Assembly (NCBI GenBank): GCA_035772785.1 | Contig: JAOCPU010000010.1 | Span: forward strand, 620,001 to 684,000 | Origin: Phlebiopsis flavidoalba | Taxonomy: Eukaryota; Basidiomycota; Agaricomycetes; Polyporales; Phanerochaetaceae | DNA length: 64,000 bases | Reading direction: 5' to 3' | In this document: positions 12,341 through 22,820 of the stretch, in pieces | Position numbering within the stretch: the stretch's first letter is position 1 | Layout: every line of letters starts with the position of its first letter | The notes under the pieces: model-generated | Told to the model about the DNA's origin: nothing | The model's input: only the letters and a program-made list of their open reading frames with translations | The model's database searches: none | Made by a program: the position numbers and the translations under genes

Positions 12341-13012
12341 TTTTCTAGAGGGTCCAAGCAGAGCAAGTCAGCGATTGCTCCTGGGTACAATCATCCCGGA
12401 GCCTGTCCAAGCCATCCAGCACCCCCGACTCTCGATCCGGGCCATACGACACTCTTTTGGGAGCCAGGAGTGCGCAGAATGCGCTGGACGGCGTCTGGAC
12501 GAGCAAAATTCGGCATACTGACCTTGAGGAGGGTTTGTGTCGGCTTGCGGTCGCTGTGTACGAGCCTCCCCACCCAATTCTCTCTAGCGCCCTGCGAGTC
12601 ACCAAAACATAGCCAAACACTGCGGCCAAGGCACGCGCCTAAAGTTGGCGACGACCTTTGTTCTCGACTACATCGTCCTCCCTGGTGGCGTGTCGTGTTC
12701 CGTGAGTGTCTCTTTCATTCTTTATTAACCGTGATGTCGGCTTTACGCCTTTATTTATTGTCAATGAATCACGATGATCACAATATGTGTCCTGAGCTCT
12801 AGTCTCCATATGTTCTGTTATCACAGCCGCTAACCACTGCACTCCTTTCTCCAGATCAATTTCTTTGCATGGTAGGTCCTTCATGTTGTAGGCAGGTTAG
12901 GAGGTTATATTGGGGGGGCATCATCTCATTACTAAATAAACTACATCGATTTTCGTTACGCAATGTACCATATATTCACGTGCCACGTCGTAGTGAAGCG
13001 TAGAATTGCAAC
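12341..13012. promoter_or_regulatory. Divergent promoter region of RPL28 and RPB11
   Basis: This is a 672-base gap between two divergently transcribed housekeeping genes, holding both promoters. Overlapping ORFs (for example 12345-12629 minus) have no recognisable motif. A CTAG followed by AAAA directly before the RPL28 ATG could be the 3' end of a 5'-UTR intron. Confidence 0.5.
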
Positions 13013-13563
13013 ATGAACGCGCCCAACCGAATATGAGCTCTATGTCCTTGATGAAGGCGAGAGGCCGTGCGTGATCGTGTGATTCATGAGGCTGCTACAC
13101 CACCAGGCTAACAATACGCACCACAGCGTGGAGGTCATCGAGGACACCAAGATCCCGAAAACAGCCGCAACTATCAAGATCGTAAAGCAGGACCACACAC
13201 GCTCGGCAACATGCTCCGCGCGTAAGTCTCCCCTCCGGTACTGCACCACCCAACGCACTGACCGCCCCGCACAGGCACAGCTGCTGTCGATGTGCGCAGC
13301 AGGTGCTCTTCGCGGGGTACAAGGTCCCGCACAACCGCTGCACCCGTATTTCCTGAATCAAGGTGCAGACAGACGGGAGCATCGCGCCGACCGCAGACTC
13401 GTCGAGGACGCGTGCAAAGAAGCTCATCGCGACGGACTCGCGTCGCTCGAGGCCAAGTTCAAGCGCGAGTTCACGCTCAAAAGATGCCGACGCCTCTGAG
13501 GCGAACCCGTACGACGCGCCAGACCCCGCGTGGGCCGGGCGCAGCGACTACCTCGACCTCTAG
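13013..13563 (+). CDS. RPB11: DNA-directed RNA polymerase II subunit Rpb11
   Basis: A small alpha-like subunit that pairs with Rpb3 in the Pol II core. The start at 13013 gives M-N-A-P-N-R, and after a one-base insertion YELYVLDEGERP. An intron follows, then VEVIEDTKIPKTAATIKIVK (13128-13185) and QDHT-LGNMLRA with a 2-base duplication at about 13196. After a second intron come AQLLSM, QVLFAGYKVPH, PLHPYFL and VQTDG in changing frames. The end reads SLEAKFKREFTL and NPYDAPDPAWAGRSDYLDL, with the stop at 13561-13563. About 120-130 residues, as in the family. At least five small indels occur in 550 bases. For an essential subunit this argues for sequence error rather than a dead gene. Confidence 0.93.
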
Positions 13564-14627
13564 TCGCCCCCTGTCTCTGCTGTATTATATCCGGGTATGC
13601 GTATAGTGATGTATCATATTTTATCTCCATTCCCCGTCGTGATGATCCATCGGACGCCTTTCTCCGTCGGTGGACATGCCACTAACCAGGACGTATAGCC
13701 GCCTCCGCTACACCTCATCACCGTCACGAAAACACGTCAACAACCCAGCCGCCAACACACCACCCAAGCCGCCACACCAACCTGCACGCCGCCACGACCC
13801 CTCCACGCCAGCGACGGTACAAGATCCTGCTAACGATCGCCGCTGCGGCGCCACAGGCCCACCTGCCGAGGGACCGCGGAGTCGTACCCGCATCTTCCAT
13901 CTCGCACGGCTGATACACCGCAGAAGACCTGTGTCTTTTTTTCCCTCTGTGTGTGTTCTGCTTCCCCAGCCGCCTGCCCGTCGCTGTGTATCAGCGTTCT
14001 CGTCGGAGCGGGAAGGGTGCGCTGATCCTTGAGCGTCGGTCGCTGCGGGCATGGGGGCGTGGAGCCTCGGGCAGCAGCGTCGGTGTTCGCTACTCACGAT
14101 CGGCGGTCGACTCGCCGTGCCCGCAGGCGGTGGCCCCGCTGTCGGCGGGCCCGCCCTCTACCTGAGCTGCGCTGCGGTAGTGCCGGCAAGCTCGGTTCTG
14201 TCGCCTATTTCTACCGCTATGGCGGCGTCCTGGGCAATTTTCCTGGCAATTCGACCCGCAGACTCTCCGTGCCGCGTAAACACTCGCGGACCGACGGTCT
14301 CCGCGCGTCAAAGCTATTACGCCAACGGTCTTCACGCAGCTATCACGTCGATGGTGACTAGGCGCACTAAGCCGCCGCCTCAAAACTCTATCGGCGACAC
14401 GGAACGATCGCACGACACGCCCGCCGCCGCGTCTCCCGGCCGCTGCGGGCGGGGACGCATTCGTGACCAGGCGGTTTGGGCAAGATCGCGCGCGCGGGTG
14501 TGTTAGTCCCCGCCCGCGGCGGCTCCAGCGGCGGGGCGGGTGGGTCGTGCCGCTCGGGCGTGTCGCAGAGGTTTCTTGTAGGGCGAGTGTTATGGCGGAC
14601 TACGTAGGAGAACGCGAGGATGCGTGT
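13564..14627. other. GC-rich stretch, no gene recognised
   Basis: Both strands are open for 100-150 codons in several frames, as expected from GC-richness alone. A minus-strand stretch near 14190-14280 (RIARKIAQDAAIAVEIGD) looks coding-like, but no chain of exons or family could be recognised. Confidence 0.35.
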
Positions 14628-14950
14628 GGTTGTTAAAGACTTGTGTAGTGGATAGCTGTGGCTACGGTGGGATATACACGGTTTTTGCCGTTGTTTTAAA
14701 GGCTTTGCGAGCTGGCGCTGGGATGCCAGTGTCCCCCATCGGGGCATACATCCCCCCTTGCAGGCTGTGTACTCGCGCGAGGCTCCTTTATGGTTGTTAA
14801 AGACGCGTATATTTGTAAGCTGTTGCTGCTGCTGGGGTACATCCAGTTTTGCCGCTGTTTAGCGGCTCTACGATAGCTGGCACGCCAATGTCTTCTACCG
14901 GCGCATACATCCACTCCTGCAGGCTGTGCACTCGTCTGCAAGGCTCCTGG
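14628..14950. repeat. Tandem duplication, two 164-bp units
   Basis: GGTTGTTAAAGAC begins at 14628 and again at 14792. The rest of each unit follows in the same order: a TGGCTAC/TGGGGTACA stretch, TTTGCCG, GCATACATCC, TGCAGGCTGTG and GGCTCCT. The units have drifted by many substitutions and small indels. On the minus strand the two units translate into related stretches around Q-E-W-M-Y-A-P-V-E-D-I-G and A-R-G-D-V-C-P-D-G-G-H-W, within ORFs at 14797-15081 and 14696-14941. A repeat-containing protein exon is therefore possible but unproven. Confidence 0.6.
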
Positions 14951-17561
14951 CAGCGGCAGCGCAGCCTGTAGCTTCTCGTGAGGTTTCTGAACGGATAATG
15001 ACAGTACTGCCTCTCCAGACTCCCGCCATCTTTCAGCCGTCCGACAGAGCGAGACGAATCAAGTGTGCGCATCGAAAGCAAAGTCCGAGCAACACAAACG
15101 CCGCACGCAGCGCCGCAGGCGACTCTCTCAGACCCTACTGACTACCCATACACCGCAGCTCCAAAGCACATACATCCGACAACGCCATACTCAAGGTCCA
15201 CACAGATTGTTACCTGCCGCGCCCACTCGTCCTGCCACCCCGACCTCAGCCCACACACACCCATCCCAAAGACGCCCGAACAGCCCAGCGCACCCGCGGC
15301 CCAGCGCACCCGCTGTGCAGCGAGAACCCGACGTGGTCACCAGACGATCGTGGGACGGCTCCCAGCGCCTCGCGCGCCCGCCTCTGCCGCCTCTGCCGCC
15401 GCCCCACGACGCATGGCCGTGCGGTGCGGGCGTGGTGCGGGTGGTTCCTAGTGCTCGCCCTTCTTTCTAGCGGAAGGGCACGGGGCGCGGCGCGCGTGGA
15501 CCACGCGTCTTTGTTCAGGAAGGGGCGGGTTGGACAAGGCCGTTGGGGGGGTCAACGGCTGCGTTGTTGTTGTTGTTGTACGTACAAAGGTATTAATTGG
15601 GTGTATCGAAAGAAAGGGTAGGTGGAGGAGAATAGAATAAACGCGGCGCGCGGCCCCAGACGCTTTGTGCGGGAGAACAAAGCTGCAGATCGTTCGGCGG
15701 CTGGGGTGGTGTCGTCGCTGGAGAGACATGGCGCGTCGGGCGGGGAGCAGCAGCGTCCCAGCAGAGGCGTCACGCTGCTGACTGTGGCGCCGCTGAGCCG
15801 TCGCCGCACACCTGTACGACCACACGCCGGCGTGTCGAGCCACACGGCCAAACAACACGGTAGCAATCCACAACACATGCACGTCTTTCCGGAAACCCAG
15901 AACACTGAAGAACCACACCCGAGGATATCCACGCACGCTGCGGCCCATCCATCACCCCGCGAGCCCCATCAGTCAGAGCGCACTTCATCAGCCAGAAATC
16001 CACCCCGCCGCGCATTAGAGTTTCCATTCTCCAGCCAAGGGCGCCCGCCAGCCAGACATGGGAAACGGGCGGGCGATCAGCTCCAATTGAAGCTGGCGTG
16101 GCAACCCGCGCGCTGGGCATCACCCCACGCACGGCGGGCGGCGCGGGGGCGGGCGCACGCAGTGCGTGCTCCGCCGCGCGCGCAGGCATACGGTAGCGAA
16201 CGGCCCCGCGGGTGCGTCCTGCGCGCACGAGCCACATGCGGCAGGTGCTGTGGAACGACAGGCTGGGGCCCAGGCGGCGCGGGCTGGCGCCGGACGCGAG
16301 CCCAGGTGCGTTCGCGAAATCAGTGCGTGCACAGCCCCCGCGCGTGCTTCCCGCAAGGGTAAGGGGCTGGCTGGCTGGCGAGGATGCTGGATTTCCTGGC
16401 GAGCCCCTGGACCGGTTGATAAATCGCGCGAGCTTCGAATCAGGCGGGGGCGCCGTTCGTTCGGGTGCGCGCTGTCCCCCTAGGGCCCTCGCCGCCGTAG
16501 GGTAGGGCAGCGAGAAAAAAAAAAAAAATGCTTGTAGGGGCTCTGGGGTGCGCGGCGGGCTCGCGGGAGCGCGGGCGGTGTGAAAGCCTAGAATTAGGCG
16601 TTGTACCCATGAGCGAGATTCGTGATGCGGGGGCATCAGCGATACGAGGTGGCAACGCGGCATGTGCGCACAATGAAGGGCCGTGGACGGGGGACGGGGG
16701 AAATGGATGGATGGAGACGGCGCCCGGACCCTGAGTCGCTGGGTCGCCGGCAGTACGTTTGGAACGCCTGGGAAGATCCCGCGGCGGGGCCCTTGCCGGG
16801 CGAGACCGCCAGGCGGGCGCGTGCGGGCGCCGGGGTGCGCCAGCGGGCGGGGCGGCTGGGCGTCGCTGGCGGGCGGCGGTGCTCGGCGGGCGGTGGCGGG
16901 GGACGCAGGGGAGGCCTCGCGGGGACGGGGACGGGGAGGGCGCGTGCGAGCCCAACGTGGCTTAGGCCAGGAAGGCGTGCCGCTATGGGGAGATCAGCAA
17001 ACCCTAGGAAGCGGGCAGGGTGCAGGCCCCGGCTGCCCCTTTCTTGCAGCCCACCAGATGATGATGCTTGCAGATGGAGAGACCGACTGTATTCATATCG
17101 CTGCTGCTGCTGCTGCGTCCGCCAGCGAAGCGGCCGCCGTGCAGCCGAGGAATCTCAGTGGCCGCGGGGGCGATGTGCTGGTTGACGTCGCTGCTGGCGT
17201 CGCCGCCGACACTGAGACCCGACGCCGCCATGGTGCGCCCGCCACCTCGCCCGTACCCCCACCCTGTGGGCAGCGGCGAGGCAGGGCGAGTATCAGAATC
17301 TGGTAGGTGTTCGTGGAAGCCTGTGGATGGGCGCGGAGCCAAAATGAGTATTACCTAAGACGAGCACCTGCCTAAACGGGGACACCAAGAAGCGCCGGGG
17401 CCCGCCTGCACAATCGGGTCGTGTTGCCGTAACAGAAGGAGACAACAAAGGTATAAGTTGCGCATAAAAAAAGATACCACGCTCCACGTCCCTCTTGAAC
17501 CCTGCCCCATTTTGTCCCACCACTTCGCGCAACAACGCCCGCCCGAAGCAGTCCCGCCCGC
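14951..17561. other. GC-rich stretch with large overlapping ORFs, no gene supported
   Basis: This is the most GC-rich part of the window. A minus-strand ORF of 297 codons (15770-16663) and plus-strand ORFs of 187-246 codons overlap one another. All are Arg/Ala/Pro/Gly-rich with no domain or intron pattern. An A-run of about 14 bases lies at 16515-16528 and a CTG/GCT trinucleotide run near 17100-17115. I see no convincing gene. Confidence 0.4.
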
Positions 17562-18450
17562 ATGTTCAACGCACGAGCCCAGAAGCGGCGGCGCACCCCC
17601 GCGACAGCCGTCCTAGTGCGGCCTGGCGAATTCGATCGGCCACGCGCCCCCGCACGCGACGTAGCTCACCAGTCTTGCTCAACGGCGTGCCCCCATACAA
17701 GGCGGTGGAAAAGGCAGATGAGGCAGAGGAGCGGAGGAGGCGCAGGCGGGAGATGAAGGAGCACAGAGAAGGAAAAGCGACACGCGCCAAGGCACCCGCA
17801 AAGCCAGCCGATAAGCCACACCCCGCCCCCGCCGTCCCCGCCGCGCCCGCGAGCGAGATACGGCGCACCGGACCTCCCCAGCACCGCCGTCGCCTACCGA
17901 CACCAGCGACCTCAAACGCCCCGCGCCGCCCCACGCGCCCGGCCACCACCCTCGCCACCACGGACAACCGGCACATCGGTCCGTTCTGGCAGGCGCGCCC
18001 GACGATCAAATCGCGATGCGACGCGTGCTCACGTCAGCATGTACGCTCGCGCTCACGGTCACGCACAAACGCCGCTCATGCACGTCCTATCGCCGCCGAC
18101 GACAGGAACGCCCGGGCCGTAAACGACTCGGGTACGAAGCAACGTGTGCTGGGGTCCAGTACGAGGCAAGGCGGCCGCACACGCCGGGGCGACGAGGGGT
18201 CGGACGAGGAAGACGACGGCGCGCCGTCCGCACGCAGCGGGTTCGCCCGCGCCGGCGCCGCGCGGGCCGCGCAAGAAGCGCGTCGCGGCGCGCAAGGGCT
18301 GGAAGGGCATGGGTCGAGGGCTCGCCCGCCGCAGCCCGTCGCAGAAGCTCATCAACCTCGACGGTCGTGGACGTCATCCCCGGCGAGCGCAAGACGCGCA
18401 GCGGGAAGAGCTTTGACGCCATCGGCGTCGGCAAGGACAGCTGGGTCTGA
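17562..18450 (+). CDS. Hypothetical basic, low-complexity protein with a conserved-looking C-terminus
   Basis: A Lys/Arg/Ala/Pro-rich chain with a charged helix (about 17690-17790: KAVEKADEAEERRRRRREMK). A stretch HIGPFWQARPTIKSRCDACS (17973-18032) has two Cys in CDAC form. An acidic patch DEGSDEEDDGAPS (about 18200-18230) follows, then RKKRVAARKGWKG, SQKLINLD and VVDVIPGERKTRSGKSFDAI in shifting frames. It ends G-V-G-K-D-S-W-V at 18450. The order and the non-random end suggest a real nuclear protein whose frame is broken by a few indels. I do not recognise the family. The start at 17562 is the first ATG in a plausible frame and is only a guess. Confidence 0.45.
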
Positions 18451-20032
18451 GCTTGCGGTGCGATTGCCCTGCGGCTGCGTGCACGCCTGTTGCCGCGCCG
18501 CGGGCTCGCTATCGGCGCCGGCGCTGGGCCCATCCCGTCGTCCGCGGGCTGGCTGCGGCCGTCGCTGTGCGCGCCACCGCTGCGCTGCCTCAACCGCCTC
18601 GCGCATGAAATCTCCATCTGGGCACCGGTCAATCTGAACCCCCTATCATACGCCTGCGCCATTTCTTGGAATCTCTGGTCGATATTCCCTTTCTCTTTTC
18701 CATTCTTTTTCATCTTCTTTCACGCTGGTTATTTTGTCGAATGCCCCCACGCCCCCACGTACCGTCGCCACGTTTTAGTGCCGCTTTCTCTTCGCATTGT
18801 ATTATATTGTCAAGCAAAGGTGTCCCCCGCCGTCGTCGTGTCTCGTAGAAAATCTTAGCCCCCGTGTTATCGTGCTATGTCGCCCCCATCCCTCTCCCTC
18901 TACTGCCCTCTCGTAGCGATACATACTGGCACAGCAATTCTAGCCTATGCGTCCGCCGTACCGGTGTCCCATCGATGTGTTGCCTCTTGGTCCGTCCCGT
19001 GTGATGAGAATCAAGAGTCGAATCGTCGCGAAGCTTCGCGAGACGATGGGTGTTATCGCGGTCTGTGGTGCGGCGATCAGGTCCCTCGGCCTCGTGTACC
19101 GTTGTCCTGGTCGCACTTGGACTCTGACGCGCAAGGCAAAGAACGAAATGAGCTGTCTCTGTGTCCTCGAGCCGCGGACGGGAACATTGACGAGCCCAGT
19201 GACCACCACCGCCGCGCGACGACGCTTTGATCTACGGGCGTCCCGCCCGAACAAACCGTCGTGCGGGAGCCTGAGCCCAGACAATCTGGGGGCTTTAGCG
19301 CGCGCGCACACGGTGCGCGGTGGCGCAGGGTCGCGTCGCTGTGTGTGCGTTTCAGAGGTGGGCTGTCTAGGCCGGCGTGTGGCGACGCTTTGGGGTGTTT
19401 GTGAGGTGCCGGGGTGCAGGGGTAAGACTGTGAGTGGCGTGTTGTTGGGAGGGTATGTTGAGCGCAGGCCGTGGGGGCAGTTGAGCCCGCGCCTGGCCAC
19501 CGCGTTTCACTGCTCTGCGTGATAACACCCCAGTGTTCGTTCGTAACCACCCACGATTGAATAGACAGCTCAAACACCGCCAGTCCCACGACAATTTTAT
19601 CTCTCCACACAACCGCGGAGAGCGCCTCTCCCGCGCAGCTCGCCCGCCCGACGCACACCACCATCCACACCCCGCGCGCGCGCGCGCGGCGGGGCGCGGA
19701 CGGAGCGCGCTGAGCCACGGCGCGGCAGGGCGGGTGGGCGCCTGTAAGTGCACGGGTCGGCGCGTCAAGCGCGAGCCTCTCGATCACTACCACCACCACT
19801 AGCAGCGCCGTCTTGTTGCGCCGTAGAGCTCGTGAGGGAGTTGGGTGCACAGTAGTGTAGAGAGTCTTGTGTCGTACTTGCCGTTGGCCGCGGAAGTAGT
19901 ACCGACGAGTCGAGCTGTGTGGTTCGTTTTCCCGCTGACAGCGCACCTCTGCACCGCGAAGGTGTTGTTCTACAGGTTCTGTCCGACGCCGCTGTACAGG
20001 CGTATAGCTCTAAACACAGCGCAGAGCAAACA
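18451..20032. other. Intergenic, no gene recognised
   Basis: Long overlapping ORFs on both strands (up to 289 codons on the minus strand at 19077-19946) are typical of GC-rich non-coding sequence and share no motif with known families. The first 350 bases probably include the 3' UTR of the preceding gene, since they are pyrimidine-rich. Confidence 0.4.
19673..19688. repeat. (CG)8 dinucleotide run
   Basis: An uninterrupted alternating CG tract of 16 bases lies inside the GC-rich spacer. Alternating CG can adopt Z-DNA; that is general knowledge and not shown here. Confidence 0.8.
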
Positions 20033-21667
20033 ATGGCGCTGATGCCGTTCCCCGCGCTGCCGACGCCCCGCCGTCGTGGTACCCGGGCCACATGACGCAG
20101 TTCGCGCGCCGCCTTGCCGCGCTGCTGCGCCGCAACGGACGTCGTCGTCGAGGTGCGCGACGCGCGGCCTGCGTGTGACGGTATCAAACCGTAATTTCGA
20201 GGGTGAGTGCGTCTGTCTTCGTCTCCCTGGCGTGTGTCGATTTTATCTGCCACTGGCGGCTTGGCTTATGCGGATTTGTCTACTGCTCGTACAAGGCGCG
20301 GTAGACGTCTGAGGCGAGGCAGCAAACGTCGCCAGCTACACACATCCTAGCTCCCCTCACTACATACCTACACACTGACCACCTCGCCTAGGAGCCCTCC
20401 AAAAATGGCGCCAAGAGCGCGGCGGCGGCGCCACCGTCCTGCGAGCGGCATCGTCGTCTTCAGCAAACGCGACCTCGTCGGCGACTGGGGCATCGAGGTA
20501 CCCTCCCCCCCCCCTCCCTCACTCCTCCACTAATATCCCTCACCATCCGTTCCGGAGAGCCATGCGCGCGCGCTAACTACCCCGAGCAGACGCTCTTCTT
20601 CGTCGCGAGCACCGCGCAGCACGACGTGCGCGCGCGCTGACACCGGCACATCCTCGGTGCGTGCTCTCTCTGCGCTGCGTGGTGGAGTGGTTGGTTGATG
20701 GGGGATAGATTTTGCGAGAGGAGGAACCCGAACGCGCCAGGGGAGACGAACGTGCTTGTTGTTGGTATGCCCAAACGTCGGCAAGTCGACGTTGCTGAAT
20801 GCGCTGCGGCGCGCGGGCGGCACCCGGCCGTGCGTCTCCTTTCCTCGGTATCACTGTGCAGGCGGGCTGACGAAGCGCAGCGGTTGCCCAAGGCTCTGCA
20901 GACGTCCGCGCTGCCGGGCATGACGCGCGCGGGTCGAACCGGCTGCGGCTCTGCGCGCGAGCGACCCGGCGGTGTATGCGTTTGACTCGCCGGGGGTGAT
21001 GTTGCCGTTCCTCGGGTCGCGGCGAGGCGGGGGCGGAGCGCGGGGCGAAGCTTGTTGTGATATGTGCGTCGTTTTGGGCTTCTGTCGTGCGGTAAGGGTG
21101 TTGAATGGTGTGCAGCATGGATCAAGGAGGGGCTGTACGACCCCTCGATCCCCTCGCGGCGTACCTCGTGTACAGACTCGCGGTGCTCAAACAACCATCC
21201 AGTGCGTCTCCCCTCTCACCTTTTCACAGGCGCCTACTAAAAGGACAACCTCGCAGACCCGGCGTACATGACCCCTCCTCGCGCCCCCCGCGCAACACCA
21301 AGGCCCGCCGCCCGCAGACGCACACGAAGTGTTCTCGCCGCGCTCGCCGCGCGCCTGCACATGCTCCAGCGCGGCGGCACGCCCGACCTGCACCGCGCCC
21401 CGCCGAGTGGCTCATCCGCTGGTGCCGGCGAGGAATGGCGGGCGGCTCGCCGCCTCCTCCCCTCCCTCTACCTCTCCCTCCTCCCCTGCCTCCGCCGCTG
21501 TGCCTCACTCTCCACGCCTGCAGACGCTGGACCGGCCACTCCGAACGCTCGAGCCGCGGGTGAGGGCTTTGACACTTTGATTGTTTGGCGGGGACGCTGC
21601 GGGGAGTGGCGCGCCAGGCGCGGATGATGTGCAGGCGAATATGGAGTCGGGCATTGCGGGCGTTTGA
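20033..21667 (+). CDS. MTG1: Mitochondrial GTPase 1 (circularly permuted YlqF/RbgA-type GTPase)
   Basis: A GTPase of mitochondrial large-subunit ribosome assembly. The N-terminus reads MALMPFPALPTP, then the family hallmark W-Y-P-G-H-M-T (20078-20098). VVVEVRDAR and a P-V-T-S-I-N-R-N-F-E-like stretch (about 20190) follow. The motif order is permuted as in this family. G4-like VVFSKRDLVGDWG is at 20455-20490. G1, GMPNVGKSTLLNALRR, is at 20765-20815. ALPGMTR is near 20915. G3, F-D-S-P-G-V-M, is at 20979-20999. The C-terminal helices read IKEGLYDPS, LAAYLVYRLAVL and LHMLQRGGTPD (21355-21395). A single extra A splits the P-loop (GMP-AAACGTC), and several other indels occur. The proposed stop at 21665-21667, after N-M-E-S-G-I-A-G-V, is tentative. 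Introns with GTGCGT/GTGAGT donors are visible. Confidence 0.85.
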
Positions 21668-21836
21668 AGGCCGGCCCCAGGGGGCGTGCGGGGCCGAGGA
21701 GGAGGTCAGGGTGGAGCGTTAAGCCAGGAGCGCAAGGCGGGCGCGCGCAGGAGCTGATCACGACGCGGACGGTTGGCGCATGTGTAATGCGGCGCCGCCA
21801 AAGGCCGCCGGAAGGGCGCGGTAGGCACGGTACGCG

Positions 21837-22820
21837 GTGTGGGTTAGAGTATTGTATCTACGGTCACCGAGCCTAATTGTTTTATCGGTCTGCTACACGT
21901 ATTTTCTGATTGCCTGTCTGGGTCATCGGGCTCTGCTTGTGTTATTTGATGTTCAGGAAAAATATCACACACTTCATGGCAATTACCCTGCGCACAGCTT
22001 TGCTGCCGCGTGGATAACCGCATATATCACGGGTTTTCTGGCTGCCGTGGCCACAGGCGTTGCGTTTTCCTGCTTTAAACATTGCACCGCCCACCGTCAT
22101 ATTTCTAGATATCGAATTCTCCTCACGGTTTGCGCTGCACTAACCGCATGTCATGACCACACCCAGGCCACCCAGGAAAAGCACAGAACCATCACGGATA
22201 TCTGCGGAGTACGCCAGCACAAGCCCCCTCCCCCACCGCTCACGCTCCCCACACTCCCAATTACCCCCCGCGCGCATTTGCATTTGAGCATTCTCCAGAC
22301 GACATCCAATCCGTTCACACCCACCGAAGCCGCCCACATTTCTTCCTTCCCCCCGCACACATTGGCCGCAGCCACGCCAATGATCATATCACCCCCCAGT
22401 CCCGCACAACGGTACACAGGACACCCCCCGCCATGGGCGTGGCCCACCGCTGATCACACAGCACGGATCTTCTCTGGCCCGCCCGCCAGCCAGGCCACAG
22501 TCGGACGCCCTTCGCACGAAGCCGCCACACGTCCCGCGCCGCCACGTCCTCACGCGGTGCTATGTAGCTTGCAACTGTGCTCCTCTCACACGCCACGCGC
22601 CCAAGAGAGACTGATCCGCGCGCGCCCGAGCGCGAACCTTGGATTGTCCCATTTGTCCGCTCTGGCGGGGCCGGGGCGTGCGGGGCGCACTCCCACCGGT
22701 GAGTGGGAGGGGCAGCGCGACAGCACTGACGCTTTGCGGGGGATGACCTGTAACTGCTGCCCCGCGGCCGCGGGGGCATGGTGGGGGATGGCGTGCCCTT
22801 CGCCCCAGCGCGGACGATAG
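21837..22820 (+). CDS. Long ORF of unknown status (327 codons)
   Basis: This is the second-longest uninterrupted frame in the window. It has two hydrophobic stretches near the N-terminus (LIVLSVCYTYFLIACLGHRA and an Ala/Thr/Val-rich segment with AYITGFLAAVATGVAF). Then comes a long Pro/His/Thr/Ala-rich region without features. Two TM helices followed by a disordered tail would be possible for a small membrane protein. However, the tail composition is what a GC-rich non-coding strand gives and no family is recognised. It starts about 170 bases after MTG1 on the same strand, so part may be MTG1 3' UTR. Confidence 0.2.
   Translation: MWVRVLYLRSPSLIVLSVCYTYFLIACLGHRALLVLFDVQEKYHTLHGNYPAHSFAAAWITAYITGFLAAVATGVAFSCFKHCTAHRHISRYRILLTVCAALTACHDHTQATQEKHRTITDICGVRQHKPPPPPLTLPTLPITPRAHLHLSILQTTSNPFTPTEAAHISSFPPHTLAAATPMIISPPSPAQRYTGHPPPWAWPTADHTARIFSGPPASQATVGRPSHEAATRPAPPRPHAVLCSLQLCSSHTPRAQERLIRARPSANLGLSHLSALAGPGRAGRTPTGEWEGQRDSTDALRGMTCNCCPAAAGAWWGMACPSPQRGR

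Noticed and set aside
15770..16663. 297-codon minus-strand ORF in GC-rich sequence
   Set aside because: All frames are long here because stop codons are rare at this GC content. The product is Arg/Pro/Ala-rich, crosses a long A/T run and has no motif.
19077..19946. 289-codon minus-strand ORF
   Set aside because: It overlaps a 191-codon plus-strand ORF and a (CG)8 tract, with low-complexity composition and no domain; chance frame.
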